This document shows positions 34,500-46,604 of a stretch of 64,000 nucleotides of DNA, in pieces. A program made the position numbers and the translations under genes. The notes under the pieces are model-generated. The model had not been told where the DNA came from, made no database searches, and saw only the letters and a list, made by a program, of their open reading frames with translations. The stretch lies in NCBI GenBank assembly GCA_963556255.1, contig OY744612.1, positions 23,899,692 through 23,963,691 of the forward strand. Reading direction: 5' to 3'. Within the stretch, counting starts at the first letter, position 1. Each line of letters opens with the position of its first letter. Origin of the DNA: Allolobophora icterica. Taxonomy: Eukaryota > Annelida > Clitellata > Crassiclitellata > Lumbricidae.

Positions 34500-35890
34500 A
34501 TATATATTCATCAAGGCGCAGGAAGGCTGTTGAAGGTATTGCTCTCGGCCCATCATCTGGGCGACGCCCTCATCATGCTGGCAGGATGGTGGCAGAGTTT
34601 AACAGGTGCTCAGATAATCGTCTGGCAGGTCAACAACTATAGGTATCATCAGCGTCACAGTTGATGCACCTAAGCCCTCACGATTCGTCGTACAAGACCC
34701 AAACTGGGCACATGCTGGTACCCTGAGTATTAGGCTTACCTATTTAAAGGTTGTTGACTGGGTGCGGAGTTGATGGATCAGTGTTTCTTCATTCGATGAC
34801 TTTATAGGGAGGCCCTAAATGTCCTATAACGTTATCGAAGCACTATTCATCGCCTCTTGCCGGGACCGCTTGACTCGTTGAGAGAGCACACATGGGTCAC
34901 GAGAAATGGAACTCCCTCAGCCTGTCACCATCTCTCTTACAATATACATGTAGAGTTCGGTTTTAGAAATGTCTCCGTTTATAGTCTGTTCGTTTGCAGC
35001 GTTTCTTGCCACATTGCTGCGTCATTTTGTGTCTGATAGCCATCTAAACAGTGACTTCCCGGTGTACCAATACACAGTACCATAGGCATAACTCGCTCAG
35101 AGCACAATAAGTAACTATGAATCTATTGAACATTGGAATTTATAAGCAGCGTTAGAATTGTCGATGGGGTTGGGGGTGGGGGGTTTAACCCCTAGTCTTT
35201 CTTAGGACCCCACAGTTAAGTCTTCATTGCATACCTCAGCTTCACACAAATCAAGGTGTAACCCCACCCCCAGTCTTTTTTCTACAATTCTCATACTGCT
35301 TATAAGGTATTGGATGAGATAAGCAGACCTGCACTGCAGTGGGCGTGGACTTTCGACTGATGGGCGGTAGTTAACTAATGTAGTTAACAAGTAGTAGTTA
35401 TACAACTTGTAAATAGTTTAAATGTAGGCCTAGTTAACTAGGCATACGTTCTTAGAAAGTAGTTTTAACTGATAGTTAAACTATGAAATCCCCTATGTTA
35501 ATAGTTTACTACATTTTTCTAGATATTTTTCAGCGAGATAATTTTTCTGTTGTATGCTTACTAGGTTGTCTTCTGCATGGGTGCCCAAATAATGTTTCTC
35601 TCACAAGCAGTTAGTTGCAGTAGTCCTATTTGTTAGTTTGTATCTCCATTACAGTTTAGTAACATTACTTAAAATGCTGCGTATTGTTTAATTGGCGGTG
35701 AAGGTCATATAATTAATCAATTGTACCTGTTATCCAAACCACAGTTCCCATCTTACGGAATAAGATAAGCAGTTACAAATGTAGTCACCTACTTTTTCAT
35801 AAAGCAATAGCTAACAACTAGTTAAACTACTTCAAGAGTAGTTAAAAACGTAGCTGCAGCTATACTACTGTCAGAGTAGTTTATTTATTT
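34500..35890. other. Intergenic, mostly featureless
   Basis: No gene seen. A diverged copy of the 49.6/50.7-kb repeat lies at 35157-35290 (entered separately). GTTAACTAG/AGTTAAAC words recur at 35365-35520 and 35810-35880, a decayed short-period repeat. Confidence 0.5.
35157..35290 (+). repeat. Dispersed repeat (GGACCCC-AGTTAAGTCTTC family), copy 1
   Basis: It shares 'tagtctttcttaggacccc', 'agttaagtcttcattgca' and a GGGGTT-rich left side with 50640-50890, and with 49550-49800 in reverse. This is the most diverged of three copies. Confidence 0.7.
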
Positions 35891-35892
35891 TA

Positions 35893-36024
35893 TTCCGGAT
35901 ATTTCTATAGCGCCTCTCGAAGTCAACTACTACTCAGAGGCGCTCCCGACTACAGCATTTGATACTGTGCCGGAATTTTCACGCCGAAGCGCCACGAGCA
36001 ATTGCGAGTGAAGGACTTGCCCAA
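35893..36024 (-). mobile_element. SINE type A, 3' part (interrupted copy)
   Basis: 'cgcctctcgaagtcaactac' through 'gcgagtgaaggacttg' is nearly identical to 46264-46375. Instead of continuing into the tRNA-like head it stops at 'cccaa', where a DNA element begins. The head resumes at 37760. Confidence 0.9.
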
Positions 36025-36152
36025 TAGGGTGGAGTGAAAAAATGATTTTTAAATAAATGAATTCTAATAGTGGGCAAAAGATGCAACTTAGGTAGGGTAA
36101 GAAACACACCAAATATTTTAAATTTCAGATGTCATCTTCTGCCCTCTACCGT

Positions 36153-37140
36153 CGATGCAATATTTCAACGTGTTTAACCTAATATCACAATGGATGTCAT
36201 CCAATCTCCTCTGCCTTAACCTTTCCAAAACAGAATTCATAATCCTATAGGCCTTCCTGATCATATAGAAAAGGCCCTAACCCTTCCATACACCCATCGA
36301 CTAACTCATCGCTTCTTACCTTTCACGTCGGACCCCCCCCCCCGTCCATTACTTGTGATCCACACCTCTACTTTTCTAACCACATCTCCAACCTCTCGCG
36401 CTCCTCCTTCAGACACATTTGTGACCTTCGTCGCATCCGGCCCAAAATCTACTTAAAACCGCCTCTACCATTGTTACCTCTATTGTTCATTGATTACAGC
36501 AATTCCCTCTTCCTCAATCTTGAATCCACCCAAATCAAGCGTCTGCAACTTATCCAAAAGTCACTAGCCAGGGCTGTCACGATAATGCCCAAATATCATC
36601 ATATCACTCTCATCCTCAAATCACTACATTGGCTAAAATCTCAAAGTGAATCCACTTCAAAGTCCTATCACTAACCTATTACTCCCTACAATATATCCAG
36701 CCCAAGTACCTCCGTGGTCTCTTCACCATAAAGGCAACCCGCTCCACCCGATAGTCTTCCTACTTCTGTCATCCTCGATCTCCGGTCACTACTCATCTCA
36801 AGTTCTCCAACCCAGCCATATCCAACAGAGAACCACGCCTCTGGAACACTCTCCCCCTTGAATTCCGCAGATTCTTGGTTCCTCCGTCATCATTCCAACC
36901 CGTCCTCCATCCTTCTCCTCATGTTCCTCTATCTATCTCCGGGCTTTCCACTCCAAACTGAAGTCTCACTTTTTCAAGTGGGCCTACTCCTACCCTGACT
37001 CATTTGATCCTCTGCCTTCCAATTCTCCTCGCCCTAAATAACAATCGCCTTCACAGCTGTTCTGCCTCCTCTCTTGATCTGCCCCCCCCAAACTAGACTC
37101 GGACCTCATTTGGATTACTCTCTGGAAAACCCCTCAAGAC
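36153..37140 (+). pseudogene. LINE reverse-transcriptase 3' fragment carried inside the DNA element
   Basis: Broken plus-strand frames give QWMSSNLLCLNLSKTEF (the RT motif region after the catalytic site), HLYFSNHISNLSRSSFRHIC, DYSNSLFLNLESTQIKRLQ and LQLIQKSLARAVT, and later the 3' tail shared with 17115-17350. This order (NxSKTEF, then DYCNSLF, then LQxxQN) is typical of the CR1/Jockey-like RT thumb. Several frameshifts make it a pseudogene. The YADD catalytic box lies outside the fragment. Confidence 0.85.
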
Positions 37141-37244
37141 TCACAGTTGTATGCTGGCGCATCCTGCTTGAGCAGAGCTTTGGTACTTCTTTCGTTCTCT
37201 CCTAATTTTCTTCATTTCAGTAATGTCGCTGCATTCATTAGGCG

Positions 37245-37420
37245 TTACAATCATAGGCGTAATTTGTCAGAGGAACGAGGGGTAACCGTACCCCACCCAA
37301 TTCTGTCTGCTGGGGTACCGTACCCCCACTTTATGAACAATGCCAATCAATATTTTATTATTTTGCCTTCCCAGAGTTCGCAGTCAACGCCGTGCTTCCT
37401 GCATGTAAGAAATTGGTACG
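37245..37420 (+). repeat. Dispersed repeat (GGGTACCGTACCCC family), copy 1
   Basis: 'ggggtaccgtacccccact', 'caatcaatattttattat' and 'ccttcccagagttcgcagtc' match the reverse complement of 47375-47530. It lies in the interior of the DNA element. Confidence 0.65.
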
Positions 37421-37759
37421 CCCACATTTTCGACCAAAGTAACGCCCCTGGTAACAATTATTTAATCGTGTCACACACTAGAGGCCATTTCCGCAACTGA
37501 TTTGAACGTGTATTTCATGAATTGTAACCGTTCGAAGACAATCAGTTGAAGAAAAAGAAAAAAAATTGCAACACATTGACGTTATTCAACGAATTTTATA
37601 TGGTAAATATTTAATCGCCGGTAGAGGGCAGAAGACGCAAAGCAAAATCAACAATATTTTGAGCACTATTTACACTCACATGCTGGCAACTTTCCATTGC
37701 TATTAGAAAACGTTTGCTGAAAAAAAATTTTTTGGGGCCATTTTCACTCCACCCTATTT

Positions 37760-37852
37760 CCCAAGGTCCGTACGCAGCGGCTAGAGTGGGATTCGAACCT
37801 GCAACCCTCCGGTCACAAGGCGCCGAACTTACCACTGAGCCACCACGCCCCA
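37760..37852 (-). mobile_element. SINE type A, tRNA-like head (interrupted copy)
   Basis: On the minus strand it begins GGGGCGTGGTGGCTCAGTGG, with A box TGGCTCAGTGG and perfect B box GGTTCGAATCC. It is identical in layout to the intact copy at 46264-46469 and joins 35893-36024 if the DNA element is removed. Confidence 0.9.
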
Positions 37853-37859
37853 TTTTAAC

Positions 37860-38930
37860 TGATAGTTAAACTAAATAGTGCCCATTACTGTAACTACCCT
37901 GTAACAGATTTGTAGAACCAGCATGGAACTGTACAATCACATGTGAACCGTGGAATAAAAAAACTGCCGCGGAAAAGGAGACCAGCAGAAGCCGCAGAAA
38001 CGGAACGGAACGAAACGCTGGAACCAGCATGGAACCAGCATGGAACCGCTAACCCTGCGGGCAGTGGCACCCTCATGTGATCGACCCTGGTCTTTCATTC
38101 CGTTGTGTAACATCCGTGTGAACGTCAGGGTTAGACCGCAGATAAAATTAGCCCTAATTACAGCGCAGGCAGGTAGTGGGCACAGCGTGTTACAGGAACA
38201 ATATGGCGACCGACTGCCGAAGAAATTAGATGCAAGTGGGCGCTGGACAGCGGTAATAAAAGGGACAATCGCACTGGATTGCGTCAAGGACTTGAAACTG
38301 TTGCTAAGTTCCTAGTTATAGAGGTACTGTACAATAGAATGCGTACTATTCCTAGCTGCACAATGAAGTGTATACGACCATCTAAGGTGCTTCTAGAATC
38401 GGGTCTGCTCTGCTCTGAGCAAATCAAATCTAAGCTAGAGATGGGACAAATATTAATGAATGCAAGGTCTGGTTATGTCGTTTTCTTTGGTTGGCTGATT
38501 GGGCTAGGGGTAGAACATAATAGGGTTAATTAAACTTATCGTATTCGTAATATAATATTATGGATGTTCAACGCCTAATTAAGTATAAGGTGCGTGAACC
38601 AACTTATTCGCAGGTGCTTCTCAGCTTCTGAAGCAATTTTGCCCAGGTCTAATTGCAAATTATTTGTATTATTATCGGTATTTCTTAGAAAACCCCAATC
38701 CGCCATTTTGAAATTCATTTTTGGGGTGTTCACTGTTCCCCTATTCCGATTTTGTGCGATTTTGGATATGATATTCAGCAATTTTTTCTGGACAGGAAAC
38801 CGTTTAAAAAGCTTCTGAAGCAATTTTGCCCAGGTTCAATGGATATTTGAGCTAGATTGCCTGGACTAGATAGTAAATCATTATATATCAGTAATAGAGC
38901 GTATTTGGAGGTAATAATAGTCAATCAATC
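37860..38930. other. No gene recognised
   Basis: A short tandem of 'ggaaccagcat' (38018-38045) and a duplicated 'agcttctgaagcaattttgc' word (38625-38650, 38809-38833) are visible. Open frames show no family motif. Confidence 0.4.
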
Positions 38931-39020
38931 AAACATTTAAATAGCGCCCCTTAAAGGAAACTATTCAGAGGCGCTTCAAGCCCAACCCCGGCGAAAGAGA
39001 ACAGTCTTTAGAGCAGTGAA
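38925..39020 (-). mobile_element. LINE/SINE 3' tail copy (TATAGCGCC family)
   Basis: 'taaatagcgccccttaaagg' then 'ctattcagaggcgcttcaa' is another copy of the tail found at 27055 and 53262. Confidence 0.6.
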
Positions 39021-39059
39021 GAAAGCAGTGGTTTTTTCTGTTGGTACGCCCTGGAACGG

Positions 39060-39290
39060 CGTTCCGTAACCTTTTATCAGTTATTAAAAAATAATCTAGT
39101 TATTTTAATAAATGAAGAATTTTGTTATTTTAATGTGACGTCAACAATTTTTTAGGGAGGGTCTCACAGAGACCCCTCCCAATACGTCACCCCTTTTTTC
39201 TTGGACTTCGCCCTCGATTTAACCCTTCCATAATTGTTCGGATACGGAACCTTTCTTCTAGAAATAAAAGCACTGAATAAATAAATAAAT
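39060..39290 (-). repeat. Dispersed repeat (GGGAGGGGTCTC family), copy 1
   Basis: The reverse complement shares 'tatggaagggttaaatcgag', 'ggcgaagtcc', 'gggaggggtctc' and an AT-rich remainder with 46605-46800. There is no coding potential. Confidence 0.65.
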
Positions 39291-39570
39291 GAATAATATT
39301 TAGTTCATTATAAAACCTTTGATGCATACTCAGTAAGGATCTTATCTAATGCAATTACTTCTGTAGCGCAGTTATCCAAGGATCAACTGATGGTCGGTTT
39401 AAGTGAAACCATACTATAGACAAAAATGTAAGGTCCGTTGGAAGAACCCAGTCGAAAGGTTCAAGTTCATCTGGCTTCATCTTCTGAAATGGGAATAAAT
39501 TTAGGATTCTGTTATAGCCTCAAAGTGTCATTGCTTAGTCGGGTTTAGTTGTCAGATGACGCCACCATCA

Positions 39571-39960
39571 TTATTTTTGATTTAGTTCTTGCAGCATCCG
39601 GTGCGATTTGATCGCCTTGCAATGGATGTGGGAGGTTGCGAGGCGGTGAGTCCGGGCTGGTAATGGTCGTGGAGCGTAGGATGTAGGTGGGCCTCCGATG
39701 GAGTGACTGGTACACTGGAAGCTGCCGCTGGCTCTGTAATCTTTGTCACCCCCTCGCTCAAAGATAAACAGCCGGACGACGAACATCGAGGCAGGGAGGT
39801 GACCGCCCCAGATGCGGGCTACACGCACGGGTGGAAACTCTCTGGTCAGGGTCAACACAGTGTTGCTCATTGAAAGAATTAGCTTCAGTTGCATGTAGTC
39901 TGCGTTACCAGAGCTTAACCAAGTAACATCGAGTATCAAAGCTGTATCATTAAAGACCAG
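39571..39960 (-). other. Unassigned 122-codon open frame
   Basis: A GC-rich minus-strand frame (39571-39939) with mixed, gene-like residue composition (for example VARIWGGHLPASMFVVRLFI) and an AG at its upstream edge. I recognise no domain and see no partner exon or conserved start. It may be a lone exon, a gene relic or chance. Confidence 0.2.
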
Positions 39961-39964
39961 TTTG

Positions 39965-40270
39965 ATGTCATTTAATCTCAGTTGATGTCACCTAATCTCA
40001 GTAATGTGATCTAAATTGATCCAAACTAATCAATCCACTAATCTAACCTAGTGCACTCCAACCAGCTAATCTAATCCAAATCCAAATCCACACTAATCCA
40101 ACCCAATTCAACTGCAGGATCAGGATATAGCGTGATCTGATCTAATCTTTAACGATATGATCTGAACTGGTATAATCTGACCCAATCCATTAATCCATTC
40201 CATACCTATCCACTAATCTGACCTAATCCAATCTAAATTAACCCAACCAAATTCAACTATATATAGACCA
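39965..40270. repeat. Degenerate TAATC(T/C)-rich tract
   Basis: Imperfect 'ctaatccaa/gatctaatct' words throughout, an old low-complexity tract. Confidence 0.6.
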
Positions 40271-40318
40271 TGATTTAGTCTCTTCTAATCGAATCTGCTG
40301 TGATATTATAAAGAAGAA

Positions 40319-40607
40319 GAAGAAGAAGACCAGTCCCTTAACCTGAGGCAGCCATGGGTACGAATTGTTAGCGACTGCATTTTCTTAGCCTCGGCATATG
40401 AAAGCGGGTGCATGGCCAGTCCTCTCCCTCACCATCTCATCTTCCCACCGACAGTGAACGGGTCAGTGTACTCATGGTAACTGAGTTGGCTACAGGGGTG
40501 CAGATGGAGCAGAAATCTCGAACCAAATTTCTGCCCTGGCGGGGGTTTCAACCCCGACCTCTCAATTGACAGTCCATCACGCTAACCACTACACTATCGA
40601 GCACCCC
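40319..40607 (-). mobile_element. SINE type B, best-preserved copy
   Basis: The minus strand starts GGGGTGCTCGATAGTGTAGT, with A box TAGTGTAGTGG and a B-box-like GGTTGAAACCC about 35 bases on. The body includes 'tctgcaccc', 'gttcactgtcggtgggaaga' and 'ctgaggcagcc'-type words and ends in a GAAGAAGAAG tail. Related copies are at 54490, 54960, 56590 and 57230. Confidence 0.85.
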
Positions 40608-41076
40608 ATAATATGATATGACGTGACATGATCCGATCTCAAATAGTATGATCTTATCTCTTGACTACCATATCGCCGTTATGTTAGTTTGATGTCAATT
40701 GGGAGATACACAGAGCATGCAAGTACTTTATCAATGCCACCATTTAACCCATATTACAAATACTTTTAAAGGCATATTTCGCTAACCTCAAATCCGGGAG
40801 CCGCCTTTTGCTATCACTGAGGCCACATTATGAAACCGTTCCCTGGACTCGGGCACTATAGGTCTCACAACCCATCCACTCCCCCAAACATCATCCCTCC
40901 ACTTTCTCATTCTGCCCAACGCAACTCCCCCCCAAGCCGCTATCCATTGTTCACGTGCACTCCAACTATAGCCCATTGGTGCACGCAGATATAATAATCA
41001 TTTGAGCCCGTTATAAATGTCCACGGTATATTATAAAACCATTTTATATACATAAAAACATTCAAATTGAATCCCT

Positions 41077-41079
<3 letters not shown>

Positions 41080-41124
<45 letters not shown>

Positions 41125-41225
41125 ATAATTTATCTTATAAATGTATAAAATATAGTGTATAACTTATATATATATATATAACTTATGTTGTCTAGAAATA
41201 ATATATATATATATATATATATAGC
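41080..41225. repeat. (TA)n microsatellites
   Basis: Two TA tracts, 41081-41121 and 41167-41222 (interrupted). Shorter TATA-rich runs continue to about 41490. Confidence 0.95.
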
Positions 41226-41589
41226 ACATCGTATGTATGTAATTGCGCATGGTGCAATTTATCTGATCACGTGACATCTCTGTTAAGTATATAATGAATA
41301 TATATACATATACACATCATGGTTTATAAATGTACACACAGCTCTGGCCTGTATATTATTCTCGCATGCATGCTAAATGTAATTGTAGATAAGTGGAGCA
41401 TATTATACATATCTATGTGTTCGTATATATGTATATATGTAAGCCAATGCTTCGTATACCTTATGCAAGCAATTATATATATATGTATATATACGAGGAA
41501 TCGCGCAGACGAGACCTATCGTCCAAAATTGATGAAAATTGCAGCGCCCGCGAATTATTTCCCCCGGTCGCACTTGTTGTCAGCGTGAT

Positions 41590-42190
41590 AGATGCGTCTG
41601 CGCCTCTCGTTCTGTTTGTCTGCCTCTTTCTCTGTTTGTCTGTCTGTCTCCGTGTCTGTCTCGGGATATCTCTGCCTCAATCTCTTTCTCTCGTTGTCAG
41701 TGTCTTTATTTGTCTGTCTCGGTTTTGTTCTGTGTCTCTGCATCTCATTTCTCTCGTATACGTCCGTCTTCTCTTTCTGCGCTGTATACGTTCTCCTCAA
41801 TTTCCCCTCTCCCATACATTACTTCGCCGCCCTGCAGTAGTCTGATTCTCATATATAGCTCCCCTTTCCGATATACTCATCCACCACGCAGCCTTCCTCC
41901 GCCGCATACTTCGCATCCTCTGCCTCCTCCTCTTTTTAATCTCTGTATACTGTTCCTCCCACGTTCTTTTTATTTTCCTCCTCCTCCTCCTCTTCCTCCT
42001 CCTCCTAGTCCTCCTCCTAGTCCTCCTCGTCGTCGTCCTCCTCCTCCTCTACTCTCTATCCTCTTATCTCGAACTCCTCTTCAAATTTTCTCCTCACTTT
42101 CTCCGTTTGGCAGTAATCCTTCTCCTCCTCCTCCTATTCCTCCTCCTCCTCTTCCTCTTCCTATTCCTCCTCCTCTTTCCCCGTCCTTTT
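41590..42190. repeat. Polypyrimidine tract (TGTCTC, then CTCCTC)
   Basis: Imperfect CTGTCT units to about 41720, then CCTCCT runs at 41975-42055 and 42120-42180. Strongly strand-asymmetric (C+T rich on plus). The long Pro/Ser frames are artefacts of this. Confidence 0.9.
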
Positions 42191-42296
42191 TCTGAACCGT
42201 CTTCCTTCTGGTGACAGCAACAGGAGGACTGATCCCAATAATGGATCATCTGTGCCTCTGCCTCTCTCCACCTCTCTTTGTATCTCTGTCTCTGCG

Positions 42297-42451
42297 TCCA
42301 TCCATCCATCCATCCATCCATCCATCCGTCGGTCCATCATTAATCCATCCGTCCATCCATCCATCTATCCACCCATCCGTTCATCCATTCATCCATCCAT
42401 CCATCCACCCATCCATCCGCTCATTCACCCATCCATCCACCCATCCATCGT
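42297..42451. repeat. (CCAT)n array
   Basis: CCAT units with scattered substitutions (CCGT, CCAC). Confidence 0.95.
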
Positions 42452-42540
42452 CTATAGATGACAGGCCAGAACCGAGCCACTTAACTTCTAAGCGACAATT
42501 AGCTATATCTAAATGTGTCCTTGTACTGTTATGTGCTGTT

Positions 42541-42740
42541 ATGTATGCATGTATGTATGTATGTATGTATGTATGTATGTATGTATGTATGTATGTATGT
42601 ATGTATGTATGTATGTATGTATGTATGTATGTATGTATGTATGTATGTATGTATGTATGTATGTATGTATGTATGTATGTATGTATGTATGTATGTATGT
42701 ATGTATGTATGTATGTATGTATGTATATGTATGTATATGC
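42541..42740. repeat. (ATGT)n array, ~200 bp
   Basis: Almost uninterrupted ATGT units, seen directly. Confidence 0.97.
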
Positions 42741-43007
42741 ATAGTGTATTTCTAAGGAACCTTTCAAGGGCGCTGTAGACAGGACACATGCAGTATAATA
42801 GGCCTACAGAAGTTCAAGTCCAACGAGCCTTTTAAGAGACTACGCTTGATTAATAACTAATGGTAGGCCGCGAGTGTATGTAAATGGACAATTAATCTCC
42901 TTCTTGAGCTCATCACTTACAGAATCAGAAGTTTCGACGAATACAGGAATACAGAAAGAACAGGGAGTAAAAAGTAACAGATGGGATTGGATAGTAAAAC
43001 AACAGCA

Positions 43008-43320
<313 letters not shown>

Positions 43321-43321
43321 T

Positions 43322-43323
43322 GT

Positions 43324-43359
<36 letters not shown>

Positions 43360-43366
43360 TATATAA
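43322..43366. repeat. (TA)n microsatellite
   Basis: TA tract with one TG interruption. Confidence 0.95.
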
Positions 43367-43603
43367 AGACAGGCACAGACAGACAGGAAGACAAACAGAC
43401 AGACAGGAAGACAGAAAGACAGACAAATAGGAAGATAGGCACAGAGACAGATAGGCACAGAGATAGGAATATAATATAACAAGTATAGGGAGGATAGTAA
43501 AAAGTACAGACAATAGCGTATATAAAGTTTAGCGAATAGAGAGGAGAGCAAAAAGTAGAGAGGTGCGGCAGGAGAGAGAGGATTCATAAGAGACTAACAG
43601 ACT

Positions 43604-43647
<44 letters not shown>

Positions 43648-43740
43648 GGCAAATAGAGAGACAAACAGGCAGAAAGATATACAGACAGACATACATATAC
43701 CTGTAGATAGATAGACCGACAGTAAGACTGACGGATAGAC
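43367..43740. repeat. Degenerate (ACAG)n tract
   Basis: ACAG units with a pure stretch at 43596-43648. Confidence 0.9.
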
Positions 43741-43869
43741 ATACAACGAAACTGAGAGGCATAGAAAATTTAGCTACAGAACAAAAGAAAAGAGAAAGGG
43801 CAGAAACAATGAGACCGAGACATACACAGACATACGGACAACAACAGAGACAATGACAGAGCAGGAGAG

Positions 43870-44090
43870 ACAAAGAGACAGCAGTGCCAAACGTGCGCAC
43901 GTACCCTGACGCGATGACAGTCGCTCACGAGGTATAATTTGCGGAAACGTATGATGTACGACCTGAGGACAAGGGGGAGAGGGGTACAAACCGGAACCGC
44001 ACGAGAAAATTGTCCACACTCACGCACGCACTCAGATACGGACACACAGATGTAAAGACATACATTCACGCATACATGCAAATCTACATA
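43870..44090. other. Short non-repetitive island
   Basis: Unique-looking sequence between tetranucleotide tracts. No coding motif is seen. Confidence 0.4.
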
Positions 44091-44720
44091 CACGCATACA
44101 TACATACATACATACACGCACACACATACACACACAGATACATACACATATACATAAAATTATATACATACATACATACTTAGCATACACAGATACACAG
44201 ATACACACATACATAGATACATACACACATACATACACACACATACATACTTATACAAACATACTTACGCACACACACACACATACGTACATACATACAT
44301 GCACACTTGCACACAAACATACATACACACATGCATTCATACATACATACATACATACATAAATACATATATACATACATACTTAGCATACACAGATACA
44401 TACATACACATATGCACATATATACATACTTAGCGTTCAAAGATACACGCACATACATTCATACACGCATACATACATACATACAAACATACATACAATG
44501 TTATACATCCATATATACGCATAAGTTTCATACATACATACATACATACATACATACATACATACATACATACATACATACATACATACATACATACAAT
44601 GTTATACATCCATATATACGCATAAGTTTCATACATACATACATACATACATACATACATACATACATACATACATACATACATACATACATACATACAT
44701 ACATACATACATACATAGAC
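44090..44720. repeat. (ATAC)n mega-tract with a 100-bp internal duplication
   Basis: ATAC-rich throughout. The word 'acaatgttatacatccatat' with 'atacgcataagtttcatac' occurs twice, at 44497-44535 and 44596-44633, each followed by a pure ATAC run, so the array has grown by a block duplication as well as slippage. Confidence 0.93.
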
Positions 44721-45034
44721 AGACTGCATGAATGAAAACTACAGACATTTAATTGCACGAGTATACACACAAAACAAAGACATACAAAGATAGAGAAAAA
44801 ATCCACAATACAACAGTATTTGGCTATTTAAATAGCGCCTTCACAGAGTTCTACAAAGGCTGACAACGTATACATGTATACATGTATGCAACATCAAGCA
44901 CAAGAGTGCGTTATAAGAGGACACTGCGCATGCACATGTACACTCGTGGATGACTACGTTATTACAAAGAACTACTTCGGTTGAAGTGTTTAGCAAGTCG
45001 CGGAATCATCAAGGATGAATAGGCAGACGAAGCA

Positions 45035-45110
45035 GCAGACTGAGCAGCAGACGAAGCAACAGACGGAGCAACAGACGGAGCAGCAGGCAGAGAGACAAGC
45101 AGAGACACGA
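45035..45110. repeat. GAGCAGCAGAC-type short tandem
   Basis: Imperfect 15-bp-like units of GCAGACGGAGCAAC. Confidence 0.75.
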
Positions 45111-45224
45111 ATTCAATAACCTATAAGGTCCGGCTTTCTGTAGCCGCGGTGGGTTCAATCATGTTTCGGACCCCATACAGAATTTGAAATGGGGTTGTTT
45201 TACGTTGAAAAATCTGGCAGGAAA

Positions 45225-45365
45225 CGACAGACAGACAGGTAGACAGACAGGTAGACAGACAGACAGGCAGGCAGGCAGGCAGACAGGCAGGCAGGCAGAC
45301 AGGAAGACATGAAGACTGACAGACAGACAAACAGACAGACAGTATACATCAGACAGATAGACAGA
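45225..45365. repeat. (ACAG/GCAG)n tract
   Basis: ACAG and GCAG units. The minus-strand frames rich in CLPVCLPACLP derive from it. Confidence 0.93.
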
Positions 45366-45399
45366 AAACCATAGGAACTCATATACTGACAATCTGCAG

Positions 45400-46260
45400 A
45401 CAATCAAAAGAAGAGACAGAAAAAACCAGACGTAATTATGCAGTAAAAATAGATTTCGTAAAGATGACAAAAAAAACAACTGGAGATAAAGATGTAAACT
45501 GACAGGATGATTAACGGGAACAGATGGAATACGTTTATCATGCGAAGGCGAATTTTGACAGGTATCCAACGACGCCATGCTATAGGTGTCTTTATACATA
45601 CATGTATACACACAAACCAGTGTATGCTCCATCTACTTCGGGAAGTATACTTATATACAAGCACATGCAGAAAGTTGTCAAAAACGACGACGTTTCGCTT
45701 CAGTTAAGCTTTGATCCTAGTGCATCGCTTTTCTACTCACTCAAGAAAAATTCATGTCCTTCAGCTCAATTGAAAATATAATCTGCAAAAAACTTGTAGC
45801 CGTACAAAGAAGATGAATTTTAAATCTAAAAAATTTCCATAAAAAATATTATATTTAGCACCTGTTATCATAGTTCCTTGAAAAATGTGCTCTTACATGT
45901 ATATAATTAAATGGTAACGTTCGTCATGCAGTTTAGGTAAACAGTAAAAATGTATTGCAACGAAGCGTTTGATAAATGGAGTGTATAGGTGAGTGTATAC
46001 GAAAGGTTTGAGCGGATTCGGGCAGAGGCGTAACTTTGGTCTAAAAAGTGGGGGGATGGTACCAATTTCTTCTCCACTTTCGCTTATCGCATGGATACCA
46101 TTTTGAACATAGGACTATTACCCTGCCAGTATAGTCTCATTAATTTTTTATGGGCCTCATAAGTTATATCCATTGTTCATAACAATGCGGCGGCCATCGA
46201 GGCAGGCATTTTAAGCAATATACCCAAAAATATGCATTTTTTACTCTCCATATTATTTTT
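45400..46260. other. No gene recognised
   Basis: AT-rich, no motif. Short frames at 45507-45781 have no recognisable content. Confidence 0.45.
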
Positions 46261-46263
46261 TTT

Positions 46264-46469
46264 ATTCCGCCTCTCGAAGTCAACTACTACTCAGAGGCGC
46301 TCCCGACTACAGCATTTGATACTGTGCCGGAATTTTCACGCCGAAGCGCCACGAGCAATTGCGAGTGAAGGACTTAACCAAGGTCCGTACGCAGCGGCTA
46401 GAGTGGGATTCGAACCTGCAACCCTCCGGTCACAAGGCGCCGAACTTACCACTGAGCCACCACGCCCCA
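46264..46469 (-). mobile_element. SINE type A, intact tRNA-derived copy
   Basis: The minus strand begins GGGGCGTGGTGGCTCAGTGG, with A box TGGCTCAGTGG, perfect B box GGTTCGAATCC, then a body ending in the 'gagaggcgg' tail related to the TATAGCGCC tail. It is the uninterrupted reference for the split copy at 35893/37760. Confidence 0.92.
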
Positions 46470-46604
46470 TATGTAATGAATCTTGAGTCAACTTCAGGAT
46501 AATTTACTCTCCGGAGTTGACCACAGAACAACTAAATGGCTTTCAGTCTCAGCTATAGTTGCACTTAAACTGTAAGATTACGAAACGCTGATGAGCTTAC
46601 CCAG

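Larger units (their letters stand above)
36025..37759. mobile_element. DNA element with ~130-bp TIRs inserted in a SINE
   Basis: Left end TAGGGTGGAGTGAAAA, right end TTTTCACTCCACCCTA. The inverted similarity continues with gaps ('ttctaatag', 'caaatatt', 'cttctgccctctaccg') to 36151 and 37619. CCCAA appears on both sides (36020-36024, 37760-37764), a probable target duplication. The interior has no transposase but carries a LINE fragment (36153-37140), so it is non-autonomous. Confidence 0.8.

Noticed and set aside
32713..34556. Long Cys-Met-Tyr-Val or Ile-His-Thr-Tyr frames
   Set aside because: Translations of CATA/TATG repeats, open in several frames at once.
41539..42195. 218-codon Pro/Ser-rich frame
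   Set aside because: It runs along a polypyrimidine CTCCTC tract. Composition explains it.
46390..46469. tRNA gene
   Set aside because: A and B boxes are perfect, but the sequence continues into a SINE body, recurs at 37760, and the anticodon arm does not fold cleanly. It is a tRNA-derived SINE head.
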